From Bacillota bacterium (GTDB lineage Bacteria; Bacillota; Clostridia; Christensenellales; SZUA-584), in assembly GCA_023399095.1 (NCBI GenBank), contig JAEWQS010000151.1, positions 1 through 53,245 on the forward strand: a stretch of DNA of 53,245 nucleotides, in the 5' to 3' direction. The notes below the pieces were generated by a model. It was given only the letters and a program-made list of their open reading frames with translations. It was not told the origin of the DNA and did no database searches. The first letter of the stretch is position 1. The number at the start of each line of letters is the position of its first letter. The position numbers were made by a program, and so were the translations under genes. Shown piece by piece: positions 7,315 through 18,000 of this stretch.

Positions 7315-9688
7315 GACTATGCCTCCTCCTATATCTCATTACCATAAATATGACAGCCGCCAAAAGTATTACGAGGACGGCTCCTGCCACGTAAATCAGA
7401 TTCATGACATCCGCTCTTTCAAAGAATTCCTCGGCTGCTTGTTCTTCTTTCTCGTTCTCCTCTTTAAATCTGTATTGGAATATGTCGTCTTCATCTGCCA
7501 CGAAACCGTCTCCGTACAGCTTCCATAGCTCGGTCGTGTCTCCGAAATACTCAAAGGTGTTTTTCAGGTTATCTTTGTTTGCGCTCGCCAAAACTAGTAT
7601 GGCATTTTTCACGTTTGAATACGGCGACTGAATGATCTGTGCTGTTGAAAGCGTTGTTGAATATGTGGGTTCTATCAGCAGTTTTTCGTTAGACATAATT
7701 CCTGCCCCGTTCTCGTAGAAACGGAAGAACATCTGATCATTGAGCGCCGCAATAAACGGATTGTTATTATACGTACCCACAGCAATCACATTTTTCTCCT
7801 GCAGCCCTCCCGGATTCGACGCTCTGACGACGGTTAGATCGCCGGTGTTATACTTTAAGAACTGCCCCATCGTCAGCATGAATTTGCCCATCAAATTCAA
7901 ATCGAGATTCGAATTATCATCCGGTACAACCAGCACGACGTCGTTGAACTCCCCTCCTGAAAGGAACGGATAAGGATAATTCTCAAACAGGTAGTAAGGC
8001 ACCTCAACCGAGTTCAGTTTCAACATGGATTCATTGGATACGTATGCCCACGGTGTTTCGCTTTGCCTCAGTGTGCACCATAAATCCTTAATTTCAAGAT
8101 CAAACGCCACTGTCATTTTAAAGCTTCCGGTGACTTCGATATCGGTTGGTATATTCAGGACGATATTATCACCCTCTGCTTTGGCCATGGATAACTTCTG
8201 GCTTCCAATAGGAACGTCGTTCACATATACCGTAACCAAGGAACGGTCAAAATCCAGATTCTTGGAATACCTGAAATACAGATCCAGCTCGCTTCCATAT
8301 GCAAGTTTTCTGTTGTTTTCAAAGTCGATCTGATAATCGGCCTTTTGTCTGAAAGGACCGTCAATATATGTTCCCGTCTCGGTCAGTTTGGTGTATTGTT
8401 TAATTCCCTCTTTTCTGACGTAAACATCCTCGTTCTCATTGATTATTTTCACCTTTTTCTTCAACTGATTCATGGTGGTTGGATCGGATAATAATGCCGC
8501 CGCCCTATCAAGCGCCGCCCCGTCGGTGCCCGTCACGACAAGGACATTTATATCACCGGGAATAAGGAACATGCCGGCATCTGAGCCTTGTAACCCCCCA
8601 TTCTCAGATACCGCCGACTGCAGCATTTCGGGCAGATGATCCGGTTTACCAATATAAATAACGTATTTTAACGCTTCGGAATGGGTACATTCGTCGCAGG
8701 CAAAAAAACTGATGTTTTGATAATTCTTGGTCGATGCTCTGGAAATACCCGCAAGCGTCGTCAACGCGGCATCAAGCTCATCCGTATCATATCCGGTCGC
8801 GATGGCCACAGCGCTTTGATCATTTTCCAGCGCGTTAATGGATGTGAAGCAGGAGTAAAAATCGTCAATGTTGGCACAGGGGCCGACAGGACGATACGAT
8901 ACTTCAATAAACGATTCCTTGAAAACATTCATCCAGTTTGCGGTGGTGACGTCGTCCACACAAGGCAGGCCGTTGTATGTCCGTATATAGCCTTCAATCG
9001 CTATGACGTTATACCCTTTGACAATATGCTCTACAGGTATTTTGACGGTCAGTTCTCTTCGTGTTCCGTCTGTAATAGGAACGTTTTCCGAATAAAATCT
9101 GACGCCGTTTACAGATATCGTTATGTCAGACAAAACCTCTGAAACCAATTGTGTTGTTGAAAAGCTTAACGTGAGCTGAGCATCCGTTATATCCCACTCA
9201 CCTGTGTTAAACCCTTCGGTTATCTCAGAAAAAAGGCCTACCATGTAGTGATCTGCTGAGAAAGATGTCGTCGAAATATAGTCATTCTCATCCACTGTCA
9301 ATACGAGGTTTTTATCCGAGACTTGCGCATCACCGGTGCGAGCAGTTGTCCCCACAGGTTCCCCGCAGCAATCAGCTCCCGAGTCATTGCTTTCATTTCC
9401 TTGCTCTGACGCTTCAGGTACAGAATCTGGGGTTGAGTCCTCACCCGAATCCGCAGGAGTCTCCTCGGGCTTTTTACTTTCAGTTGCCTCATCTTCGTCT
9501 TCTTGCGCAGACTCCACAGGGGCTGCCCCCGCGGACGCTTCAGGTTCAAAAGCGACCTCCGTCGTTTTTGCGTTTTCTGTCATCATCAATTCTGCTTCAG
9601 CGCCCTGACAATTCAAAACCAATAAAGGTCCTATTGTCAGCACACACAAGAAAACAAAAGTCAATATGATCGTTTTTTTCATAAGCAC
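7298..9688 (-). CDS. BcsB-like polysaccharide synthase subunit
   Basis: The 796 residues form an N-terminal signal or anchor segment, a long Glu/Asp/Ser/Pro-rich linker (about 30-115), a large extracytoplasmic region that resembles cellulose synthase subunit BcsB (alternating jelly-roll and flavodoxin-like parts), and one TM helix near the C-terminus followed by a basic tail. In cellulose systems BcsB guides the nascent chain and its C-terminal helix packs on BcsA. The acidic linker is unusual and may span the thick Gram-positive wall. The first possible start is GTG at 9688; ATG two codons later has AAGGAG ten bases upstream, and either could be used. It sits directly after the GT2 gene. Confidence 0.8.
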   Translation of the reverse strand: MLMKKTIILTFVFLCVLTIGPLLVLNCQGAEAELMMTENAKTTEVAFEPEASAGAAPVESAQEDEDEATESKKPEETPADSGEDSTPDSVPEASEQGNESNDSGADCCGEPVGTTARTGDAQVSDKNLVLTVDENDYISTTSFSADHYMVGLFSEITEGFNTGEWDITDAQLTLSFSTTQLVSEVLSDITISVNGVRFYSENVPITDGTRRELTVKIPVEHIVKGYNVIAIEGYIRTYNGLPCVDDVTTANWMNVFKESFIEVSYRPVGPCANIDDFYSCFTSINALENDQSAVAIATGYDTDELDAALTTLAGISRASTKNYQNISFFACDECTHSEALKYVIYIGKPDHLPEMLQSAVSENGGLQGSDAGMFLIPGDINVLVVTGTDGAALDRAAALLSDPTTMNQLKKKVKIINENEDVYVRKEGIKQYTKLTETGTYIDGPFRQKADYQIDFENNRKLAYGSELDLYFRYSKNLDFDRSLVTVYVNDVPIGSQKLSMAKAEGDNIVLNIPTDIEVTGSFKMTVAFDLEIKDLWCTLRQSETPWAYVSNESMLKLNSVEVPYYLFENYPYPFLSGGEFNDVVLVVPDDNSNLDLNLMGKFMLTMGQFLKYNTGDLTVVRASNPGGLQEKNVIAVGTYNNNPFIAALNDQMFFRFYENGAGIMSNEKLLIEPTYSTTLSTAQIIQSPYSNVKNAILVLASANKDNLKNTFEYFGDTTELWKLYGDGFVADEDDIFQYRFKEENEKEEQAAEEFFERADVMNLIYVAGAVLVILLAAVIFMVMRYRRRHSHEEEK

Positions 9689-9725
9689 CTTACTCCTTTT
9701 TCTTTAAACACTGATAAGTCCTCTA

Positions 9726-10973
9726 TCAAAAGCGTTCGGTTTTATACCATCTTGCTTTTCTTTTCAAAACAAGATCGATCAGGTATTGAACCAAACCATA
9801 TGCCGCCACAACCATCCAAAGCTTACAATATGTAAAGTACATTAACAAAGTTATAAACAAATTTGACAAGCGCATTTCACCCTTCTCTGTGGTCAGCGTG
9901 ATAAATACGGTTATCGTAAAAAGGAAAATCGCCATCATCCACAGCAAAATACTGAGGCTGGCCAGAGTCATGGTGATGAGGCCAAGCGCGTTAAGCAAGA
10001 ATAGCGTGTCGGATATGACGAGCGCACCAAGCAATACGAAATAAATCGATAAAAAGTATAGCATATCAAATTTAATTCTATGGCTTTTGGCACTGAATAA
10101 CGAAGGAAGGTGTTTAATCAGCACATAAATGTTTCCTTTCACCCACCGAACCCTCTGCTTAAACCAAACCTTAAGTGTCTGCGGCTCCTGTTCCCAGGTC
10201 ACAGACAAAGGCATAAATTTAATTTTATACCCCATTGCATAGATTCGAAAGCTAAGCTCCGTATCTTCCGCAACTGCGTTGATATCCCACCCGCCAATCT
10301 TATCTATGACATCGCGTCGTATGATAAAATTCGTGCCGGGTATTGTGCAAAGATTGAATAGCTGCCATCTGCCCGCCTGTGCCATCCATTGAAATGATAG
10401 GGTTTCAATATTAATAAAACGGGTTAATAGGTTAACATCCCTGTTTCTCGTTCTGAATTTTCCAATCACTACCGCAAGCTCATCGTCGTTTACTATTTCT
10501 GCGACAAGGTATCTTAATGCGTCTCGATCGGGCGTATTATCCGCGTCATACACAACAATATAATCGCCTGAAGATTGTTTATATCCAATATTGAGCGCGT
10601 TTGATTTTCCTTTTCCACCTGTCACTTTATCGGTATTTATCACCTTAAGAGCTCTGCCTGTGAATCGTTTTTGCATATCCTCAAGAAGTTCTCTGCTGTT
10701 GTCTGACGAATTATCATTGATGACTATGATTTCATATTTGTTATCCGGATATTTAAGATCCATCAGCGATTCCACCGTCTTGACGATCACCTTCGCCTCA
10801 TTGTGCGCAGGTACAAGAATGCTGATATAAGGATAACTTAATATAGTCTTTTCTTTGGATTTTGTGACTTTTATATAATACAAATAGCCGGCGACAACCA
10901 ATACTTGGTTCACCATCAATAAAGCCCAAATACATATCAGCGCTATTACACCCAGCAAATCGACGTTATTCAT
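9726..10973 (-). CDS. processive family 2 glycosyltransferase, BcsA/PgaC-like polysaccharide synthase
   Basis: A 415-residue inner-membrane synthase: an N-terminal TM helix (about 8-35), a cytosolic GT-A domain, and C-terminal TM helices from about 295. Motifs of processive GT2 enzymes are present: INDNSSD near 86, DAD at 143-145, the catalytic-base AED at 235-237 and QRVRW at 273-277. No PilZ domain is present, so c-di-GMP control cannot be through the synthase itself; the I-site protein two genes downstream is the likely sensor. The start codon overlaps the DUF2334 stop as ATGA. Expected to polymerise a beta-linked sugar and extrude it; the sugar is not predictable from sequence, although the epimerase suggests ManNAc. 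Confidence 0.9.
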   Translation of the reverse strand: MNNVDLLGVIALICIWALLMVNQVLVVAGYLYYIKVTKSKEKTILSYPYISILVPAHNEAKVIVKTVESLMDLKYPDNKYEIIVINDNSSDNSRELLEDMQKRFTGRALKVINTDKVTGGKGKSNALNIGYKQSSGDYIVVYDADNTPDRDALRYLVAEIVNDDELAVVIGKFRTRNRDVNLLTRFINIETLSFQWMAQAGRWQLFNLCTIPGTNFIIRRDVIDKIGGWDINAVAEDTELSFRIYAMGYKIKFMPLSVTWEQEPQTLKVWFKQRVRWVKGNIYVLIKHLPSLFSAKSHRIKFDMLYFLSIYFVLLGALVISDTLFLLNALGLITMTLASLSILLWMMAIFLFTITVFITLTTEKGEMRLSNLFITLLMYFTYCKLWMVVAAYGLVQYLIDLVLKRKARWYKTERF

Positions 10974-12259
10974 TGTCGCCCCTTTTTGAGGAATTTTGCT
11001 CTGTACAGCCGGTATCCAAATACAATAAGCGCGATGATAATAATCCCACTGATTAGTACGATTATGGACAGTACCTGATTGCCTCTGTCAACCAAAAACG
11101 CAAAGCTCCTCTCAGTTTTTTCTTTATAAGTGAAAGCCGTATCAACCTCAGTATCCTCATAGACTCTTATATTATCTGTGTAGTTACGGTTATAGTCGCC
11201 TATTTGCAGCCATTTGCTGTTTATCGTATCTAATGCTGCATCCAACTTAGCTTCATCCTTAAACACGTTAAACTTGACAACTGTATCTATCGGAAGACTG
11301 ATAAACAATTCATTTTGAGGCTGAATGCCCGACAGTAAATCCAGCGACACCTCATACGGGAATAGTGTTTCTTCATAGATATGCACATCGTTATCCTCAA
11401 AAGTTTTGAACGCTTTTGCCATTCTGACATCAATATCGTCTCCGACCAGTTCGTTTCCCGTCATGATCGGCTCATGCATAATCAAAGACCCATTTTTTGA
11501 TTGTATATACCTAAGAGCGCTTGTATATCTCTTGAATGACGGATAATCCGTGTTCTCGTATACCGGCATAATACTCATGACAATCGGTATACCGTTGTCG
11601 TAGAATTTATCAACAATCAATTCCAGCATGTTAATATCGTCAAATGGATAAACCTCATCAATCATGACATACATTTTACCGCCGTCAAGCTTTTGAAAAT
11701 ATTGATTGAGCATTTTCGCAACCGCGAATGCCGTTATATCATCCTTGTTGAAATAAGGAGCAAACATGATTTTGTCGGTTATCACGCCCATTGGCGCATC
11801 AATTCCCTCAAAACTGATGTTGCCGACTGCTTCTCCCTCGTAAGCAGAAATATACGAGAAGCCTTGGTTCAATATAATCGACTGACTGTTTTCATAAACA
11901 TTCAGCGCCGCATGCGTTTTTCTGTTTATAACATCAACCTGTGCACCCGGAATCACCTTGAAATCATCCCCCAGGCACACCAGGCTTTTGCCCGACTGCA
12001 GCACATCTTTGAACGGCGCCGCATCCTGCAATACCACATACTCATAATCGTCGATCATGTCGCTGGAATATTCGATGCTGTCAACAGGCGAAGGCGACAT
12101 TCCGCACGCTTTGATCAGATTGGATATGACCTCCATCTCTTCCTTATCGTTGTATACCAAAAGCACCTCACCAGAATCAGCATGTGTTGGCTTTTGAACC
12201 GGTATCAAGATCACCGTTGCTATTAATATTATCGAAATCAATATTTTCCTGATCATCAT
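10970..12259 (-). CDS. DUF2334 protein (polysaccharide deacetylase-like), membrane anchored
   Basis: A 429-residue protein with an N-terminal signal or anchor segment, an extracytoplasmic domain and a C-terminal TM helix at about 395-420. The segment MYVMIDEVYPFDDINMLELI with the following SIMPVYE and MHEPIM motifs identifies DUF2334, a distant relative of the NodB-type polysaccharide deacetylase barrel. It could remove N-acetyl groups from the polymer or only bind it. The N-terminal half resembles the Rossmann-like leader often found before DUF2334. There is 1 bp between it and the GH8 gene and a 4-bp overlap with the synthase gene, so it is clearly part of the operon. Confidence 0.8.
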   Translation of the reverse strand: MMIRKILISIILIATVILIPVQKPTHADSGEVLLVYNDKEEMEVISNLIKACGMSPSPVDSIEYSSDMIDDYEYVVLQDAAPFKDVLQSGKSLVCLGDDFKVIPGAQVDVINRKTHAALNVYENSQSIILNQGFSYISAYEGEAVGNISFEGIDAPMGVITDKIMFAPYFNKDDITAFAVAKMLNQYFQKLDGGKMYVMIDEVYPFDDINMLELIVDKFYDNGIPIVMSIMPVYENTDYPSFKRYTSALRYIQSKNGSLIMHEPIMTGNELVGDDIDVRMAKAFKTFEDNDVHIYEETLFPYEVSLDLLSGIQPQNELFISLPIDTVVKFNVFKDEAKLDAALDTINSKWLQIGDYNRNYTDNIRVYEDTEVDTAFTYKEKTERSFAFLVDRGNQVLSIIVLISGIIIIALIVFGYRLYRAKFLKKGRQ

Positions 12260-12260
12260 T

Positions 12261-13373
12261 TTACCTTTGGCTGTACGCCAGCAACGCCATCAGATTGTCA
12301 AAAGCGTATAGGTCCAGAGTGGCCGGATCGGCAAATGCCCCGTATACTTCGCTTTTCTCATCCATGACCTGAAAACGCTTCATTTTATCGATACACAGAC
12401 GATACATGTCTTCGTCTTGAGCCTCTTTGGCGATCAGTGCACAGATCGCGTAGATTGCTGTGGACTCAATATCGCTCTTTTTGTTCCCGTCATAACTGTA
12501 AAAACCGTAAATAGCCCCATTTGTTATGCTGTCCTTCAGGTAATTGATCGTTTCCTTGGGACATTCATCAACACGCGCCAGATTTAAAGCCGTCAGCGTT
12601 GCCTCAACCATGTTTACATCGCCCTTGCGATATGTTTCTGACGCATAGCTATACGATGATGCGTACATGGGGAAATCATCGCTAATATAACTTTGTTTTG
12701 CAATATCCCGCATGACCGCAAATACCTTGTCCCACCTCGCATCATACTTACTGAGCAACTGCATCGTATATAGATCGACATAGCATAAGGTAATAAAGTC
12801 ATTGTTCATCCCGTTTGCGTCATCATACATATCGTAAGCGAAACCGTCCACAATGTTTGTATCGTATAGCCTGTCCGAATACTTTCTCGCAATGTCCAGA
12901 TATTTTCCGTTAAACGCGTCATCCGCTAATATCAGTGCCCTTATTATCCTTATATCGTCAATAAACGCGTTAACATGATAAGAACCGCTTTCAACCGAGT
13001 ATCTGTATGATATGATATTGCCGGTATCGAGGTTTTCTTCGACAAAATCCAGCGAGCTTTTAAACAACGCTTCATCATGAGTCGCGACCGCGTATAGCAT
13101 AAGAAGACCCATTGACTCGGACAAGACCTCTGCGCCGGTAGCAAAGTTATTATTGTGTGCAGTGTCAAGATAGTTGGTTCTTACTCCCCCCTGCTCCGTG
13201 ATCATCTCATTTTTTAAGAAATCAAAACAAATTCTCTCATGCTCGGCCGTCAGTTGTTGCCCAGCGTCGCTATGTTCACTGATCGTATTGCTGAGGCTCG
13301 GCTGCGTATTATTTCCAGCTGAACACGATGATAGTATGAGTATTAATACCACCAATATCGCAATCTTCTTCAT
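12261..13373 (-). CDS. GH8-like glycosidase lipoprotein (BcsZ-like)
   Basis: A 370-residue lipoprotein with lipobox LSSC (Cys17) and an (alpha/alpha)6-barrel of the GH8 type. The segment VLSESMGLLMLYAV carries the putative catalytic acid Glu86, corresponding to the SE motif of BcsZ and other GH8 endoglucanases; GGVRTNYLD before it is also typical. BcsZ-type hydrolases commonly accompany beta-glycan synthases and trim or release the chain; a family-8-type hydrolase, PssZ, is linked to the Listeria exopolysaccharide. The start overlaps the stop of the preceding membrane-protein gene by 4 bp. Confidence 0.82.
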   Translation of the reverse strand: MKKIAILVVLILILSSCSAGNNTQPSLSNTISEHSDAGQQLTAEHERICFDFLKNEMITEQGGVRTNYLDTAHNNNFATGAEVLSESMGLLMLYAVATHDEALFKSSLDFVEENLDTGNIISYRYSVESGSYHVNAFIDDIRIIRALILADDAFNGKYLDIARKYSDRLYDTNIVDGFAYDMYDDANGMNNDFITLCYVDLYTMQLLSKYDARWDKVFAVMRDIAKQSYISDDFPMYASSYSYASETYRKGDVNMVEATLTALNLARVDECPKETINYLKDSITNGAIYGFYSYDGNKKSDIESTAIYAICALIAKEAQDEDMYRLCIDKMKRFQVMDEKSEVYGAFADPATLDLYAFDNLMALLAYSQR

Positions 13374-15082
13374 ATTTTTTGTCCGATAGATATGTCGTTT
13401 GTGATATCCACCTGATTAATGACCGCGGCTGCCTTTTTAACTTTGTACCTTTTGTCCATAAAAGCCACGACATGCGCAAATACCATAATGTTTACAGTGT
13501 CAAAAGCCACGTTGTACAAAAACATATGCTTGGCGAGGTCGGCGTCGCCTGCACCAATTATCGGCACGATTATCTGAGACAAGCCAATCAATATCAGCGC
13601 GCCTACGATAATCTGTTTCATTTTTCTCTTGTATAGTAAAGCAATCACCACAACCATCCAGATAGCAATAAATCCCGTTGTTTTTGGCGTGTAAGTTTGC
13701 TTCAGATTACTGTAAACAGAGAAAACCTGTGTTTTTTCATTGGGCGGATAACCGCTGCCGTATTCATAATTACCCAAATCCGGACGAATTCTGTAAGCGT
13801 TCTGAGCCGCAAGCTTCATCATTTCCATAAAAGCACCGGGATGCGTCACGTAATGCTTAACAATTGAAAGAATATTATATTTGTTGTATAAGTTTTCTTT
13901 GAGCCTCACATCCTCAGGATCTATAACCGGATAACGATCAAAGTATATGGTTTGGTTAAGCAATTCATATTGGCTGTCAATATCAAATGAATCAAGTGTG
14001 TCCGGGGGATCTTCCGATGTCATCAGCACGCCGCGTGTCAGAGAATGATACAAATTGATGTTGGTAAACTCGGTTGATATCAACATATAGGTCAGAATTC
14101 CAGACAGCACCAAAGACGCCGATGACAGGGCGACCAGCCATTTGAACAAGCGCGCACCCGCCTTCATATAGAAAAACAAACATAGAAGGCCCAATACAAC
14201 GCCAATTGGAGCCAATTGCTGCTTTGATAATGTCAATAATATTCCATTTAACACAAACCCGGCCAGCAGCACATATTGGTTGTATCTCCCTTCCGCATAA
14301 AGCAGTGCGCAGGTGATGCAAGCCAGCAGGCTGATGTACGCCAGCGGTTCCGCAAAAAATGAGTTAAAATAAGCCGTATAGCCTGTGTCCACAAAAATAA
14401 ATATACACGCCCCCGCAATAGCCAATTGACTGATGAGCGATAATCTATGTGTGAAATATTCAACAAGAAAATATAATACGACCAAAAAATACACCGACAT
14501 CACGATTCCCATGAATCGCAGATCGAATATATTATCATTTCCCGTAAACAGCTTGTCCAACCATATGGCAGGTTGTATGAATAAAGCCTGTGAAGTGAAG
14601 ACTGTGCTGTTGTATTCGTTGTAATGCTGCATGATTCCATATTCTTTTATAAAGTATCCGTTATACAGAAGCTCACTATTTTCCGGCAGATCATAAAGAC
14701 CCTGGCCATAGGTCACTCTGGCGTAGTCGCCATTGTCTTCCATGCCAATATAAGGCGGCATAAACAAGACAATTGTAATAATAACAACAGCCACCAAAAC
14801 TGTCGCTATAGGGACTATTGGATATTGGCTTATGTTTTTTGCCTTAAGCGCCCTGTCGTACCTTTTTCTCTTTCCCGCTTTACGATACCGTCTCTCCTCT
14901 GTTACCTCAAGCCCTTTGCGATAGCGTCTCTGCTCGGTTATTTCAGGTGCTTTGCGATACCGTCTCTCTTCGGTTATTTCAGGTGTTTTGCGATACCGTC
15001 GTTTTTTTCCCGCTCTGTGATACCGTCTCTCTTCGGTTACCTCAGGCGCTTTGCGATATCGTCTTTGCGTGTTCGCTTCCAT
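13370..15082 (-). CDS. multi-pass membrane protein with repetitive basic N-terminal tail (WsfD/GT-C-like)
   Basis: A 570-residue protein. Residues about 6-72 are a cytosolic tail of imperfect repeats around the unit RRYRKAPEVTEE, mostly 12 residues with 9-residue variants; about ten TM helices follow from residue 88. The first external loop carries MEDNGDYARV and a long loop near 385-470, as in integral membrane hexosyltransferases of the GT-C type such as WsfD of Paenibacillus. It could add a side-chain sugar to the polymer outside the membrane; assignment is tentative. It lies 3 bp after the esterase gene and overlaps the GH8 start. The repeat DNA (14872-15064) is a tandem array that may vary in length. 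Confidence 0.65.
   Translation of the reverse strand: MEANTQRRYRKAPEVTEERRYHRAGKKRRYRKTPEITEERRYRKAPEITEQRRYRKGLEVTEERRYRKAGKRKRYDRALKAKNISQYPIVPIATVLVAVVIITIVLFMPPYIGMEDNGDYARVTYGQGLYDLPENSELLYNGYFIKEYGIMQHYNEYNSTVFTSQALFIQPAIWLDKLFTGNDNIFDLRFMGIVMSVYFLVVLYFLVEYFTHRLSLISQLAIAGACIFIFVDTGYTAYFNSFFAEPLAYISLLACITCALLYAEGRYNQYVLLAGFVLNGILLTLSKQQLAPIGVVLGLLCLFFYMKAGARLFKWLVALSSASLVLSGILTYMLISTEFTNINLYHSLTRGVLMTSEDPPDTLDSFDIDSQYELLNQTIYFDRYPVIDPEDVRLKENLYNKYNILSIVKHYVTHPGAFMEMMKLAAQNAYRIRPDLGNYEYGSGYPPNEKTQVFSVYSNLKQTYTPKTTGFIAIWMVVVIALLYKRKMKQIIVGALILIGLSQIIVPIIGAGDADLAKHMFLYNVAFDTVNIMVFAHVVAFMDKRYKVKKAAAVINQVDITNDISIGQKI
14872..15064 (-). repeat. in-frame tandem repeat array (36-bp and 27-bp units)
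   Basis: About six imperfect in-frame units encode RRY(R/H)(K/R)-x-PE(V/I)TEE/Q. Unit lengths of 36 and 27 bp are multiples of three, so changes in copy number keep the frame. It forms the basic cytosolic tail of the membrane protein at 13370-15082. Confidence 0.85.
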
Positions 15083-15085
15083 ACT

Positions 15086-18000
15086 CTACCTTTCCGCCGT
15101 TATGGTTCCCGTATTTTTATACACCTCAAACCTATTTCCGTCACACTGGCCTGCGACATAGTCAACGCGCACCGTATTCTCATCGATCACTTCAAGCACT
15201 TGTGTCATTGCATTATACTTGATATTGCGTATCCAATCTCCCGCTTTCAAACTATGCGCTGATGCTTTAACTATCGTCTCCGTGGTCCCGCTCTCACATA
15301 TTAAGTCTTGTTGCTTTTTCAACAACGCAATTTGGTCGCCCGGTGTCTGCCCTATAATATCGCCATCGGTATATTCCAGCAAATAAGCGTTAACTATTTT
15401 TACATGTCTGAATTCATGGTTCCTTGATAAATTGATTATCGCATCATTGTCATTTAAGAGATGATACGCTTTTTTTAAGTAGTGCTCCGTTGTCGTAAAA
15501 TCACCGTACGATATAATTTTGTTCAGGTCCTTGGTTGTGTTAAACGGCAGAACAGGAAGGTCGTATTCATTGAAAAGACACGCTTTTGGATAATTCGCCC
15601 ATGCATATCTGACATCTTGCGGAACAACAGCCGTATCGGCCCAAACCAATAAAGTACTGCCTTCAATTTTTGACTGCGCGGGTATCCACTTGCCGTCCGC
15701 ATTTAACACCTCAAAAGCGACGTCTCCAAAAACGTCTTGTTTGATATATAGTTTCTCGGCATCAAACTTGAGCTTGAAAACATTTCCGTCAAGCTCATAA
15801 TCGATTAATGATGAGCTTTGTTTGGTATCATCCAGTCCGTATATCATTTCCATCGCAAGATAAGCCAGCCTGTCACCGATGGGTCTTTTAACTGTCGGAT
15901 GAATATTCTGGGGGTCTTTATCAGAAAGGTCTATTGCCGATACCAGACCCACATTTTCGGTCGTATTGGCAACTCTCATCTGAATTTCCCTGACTTGCGG
16001 CCACCTATCATTTTCCTGTCCATAGTTATCACCGTAACCGGCCAGCTGGACAAGCATAACCGGCAGAGAAGGATCGTTAAATTCCTCCCTAACTCCCCAT
16101 ATATAATCCCTCAGCATTGGTTCATATTGATAACCCAAATGGGCGCTGTTTTCACCCTGGTAATAGATCAGCGCCTTGGCTCCGTACGGTGTCACGCAGT
16201 CCATATAACCCTTCCAAAAACCCGAAGCGATGACCTCATTGTCTTTTTGAACAAAGTGATTTTTCTCATTTACGCAGTCGGGAAGGAACATTTCAATGCT
16301 TGTGCCTCCGTAGGTAATCTGAATGATCCCGATCTTTATATTTTTAAATTCAGGGTTGATTTCCATCAGTTTTTGCACATAGAAAACACCAATCGCGCTG
16401 GCCGTTCCCAACATGTACTCGCTATAGATATCACCAGGCACTTCCCACTTGGTTTCTGTATCAAACAGAGGTGACTCAGCGGCAATTCTGCTTACCGGAC
16501 GAAAGAGTCTGACACGAGTCTGATTGTTGAATTTCTGCAAGGTATCCTTGTTATCAGCTGATTCATACACAGACCATTCAGCATTTGATTGCCCTGCCAC
16601 AACAAATACCTCGCCCACATACAGCCTTTTAAAGGTATAGGTATAGCCTGAGTCTTTGATTGTCAAGTCGTACGGGCCTCCGTATGGCATTGAATCCAGC
16701 TCAAGGTTCCATTCACCGTCCACAACCTTGGCAGTCTTTGTCTGCCCGCCTAACTTAACGGTCACGGTATCCCCGCTCATTCCCTTTCCGCTTATTGGTA
16801 CTGGTTTACCGCCTTGCAAAATCGCGTTATCCGATATAATGCTGGGGATTTGGAGCTGAGAGTTTTTCTCCCTTAAGCGCGAATCCACTGCGCAGGAGAA
16901 TATCCACAGCATATCTTCTCTTGTTAATGACGCGTCTCCATTGAAAGAATTGTTCTCATCCAGAAAAAGATAGCTGTTTTGTACCGCAAAATAGACCGAA
17001 TCCTGATAATCCTTTTCTAACTTGTCTTTATAAAGCGAATGATATTTTTGTGTTCCACGGTCGCCCTTCATGAAGTTTTTGATGATAAGCGCAGCCTCAT
17101 ATCTTGTTATAACCCGACTTAAGTCAGTTTGCTTTTCAGCTTTTGTGCCTTTGAACACCTTCTGATACGTGGGCAGAACAAACTCTTCGAGTGTCTGGCC
17201 TTCATTCATATAATTCGCGTTTAAATACATCGCCGATGCCAGAAATTGTGCAACGCTTACGTGTCCGTCAAAATCCATATTCCTTTGATAAGGATTAAGA
17301 ACGCCTTTATTAACCAGATACTTAAGCTGGCTTGCATACTGATCATCTTCATTAAGTGTCACCGGCATGGCCGTGAACTCTTTGAGCTGCTCGGTTTGAA
17401 CAGCAAAATTCTTCGTATCATAAAGCTTAATATCATCAAATCGAACGTCTGACGCAAACCCCCATCCCGCGTTCTGATACCCTGAGTTCCCGAGAGCGGG
17501 CCCCTGTGCGCTTTGCATAATCTTATACTCAGACGAATCCGTATATTCAAGAAGCGGGTTAACCTCTGTCGAACAGCGGTCTGCCCCATCAATATAAAAC
17601 GCGATATGGACATTCCCGTCATCTGTGTTCTCAATCAGCAGCCTGGCGGTATAATCCATATTTTCTTTAAGCAAAAAATAGGCTTCAGCAAGCGGTTTTG
17701 TGCCGCTGGGGGCATTGGTATTGGTAATGGACCATTTGCACCTTGCCAGATTAGATTGATAGTCGCCCAAAGGAAGAACCATATAATAATTGATTGCATA
17801 ATACTTGGTGAAGTCTTCATCAGCTGTTCTCGGAATCACCCTGAAAATAACGCGTCCCTCATGTCCCTCGTTCGACATTTTGCTTACATTCACGGTAAAA
17901 GTCATGCCGTAGCTTTCGTTTCCCTGCATGAAGTCTTTGTCAAGAGCGAATTGCTGGTCTTTCACTAACTCTTGCCCTGTTCCCGCTATCCGCAGGTATC

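Noticed and set aside
9726..10973. Direct c-di-GMP control of the synthase through PilZ
   Set aside because: The protein ends after its TM helices with only a short basic tail; there is no room for a PilZ domain.
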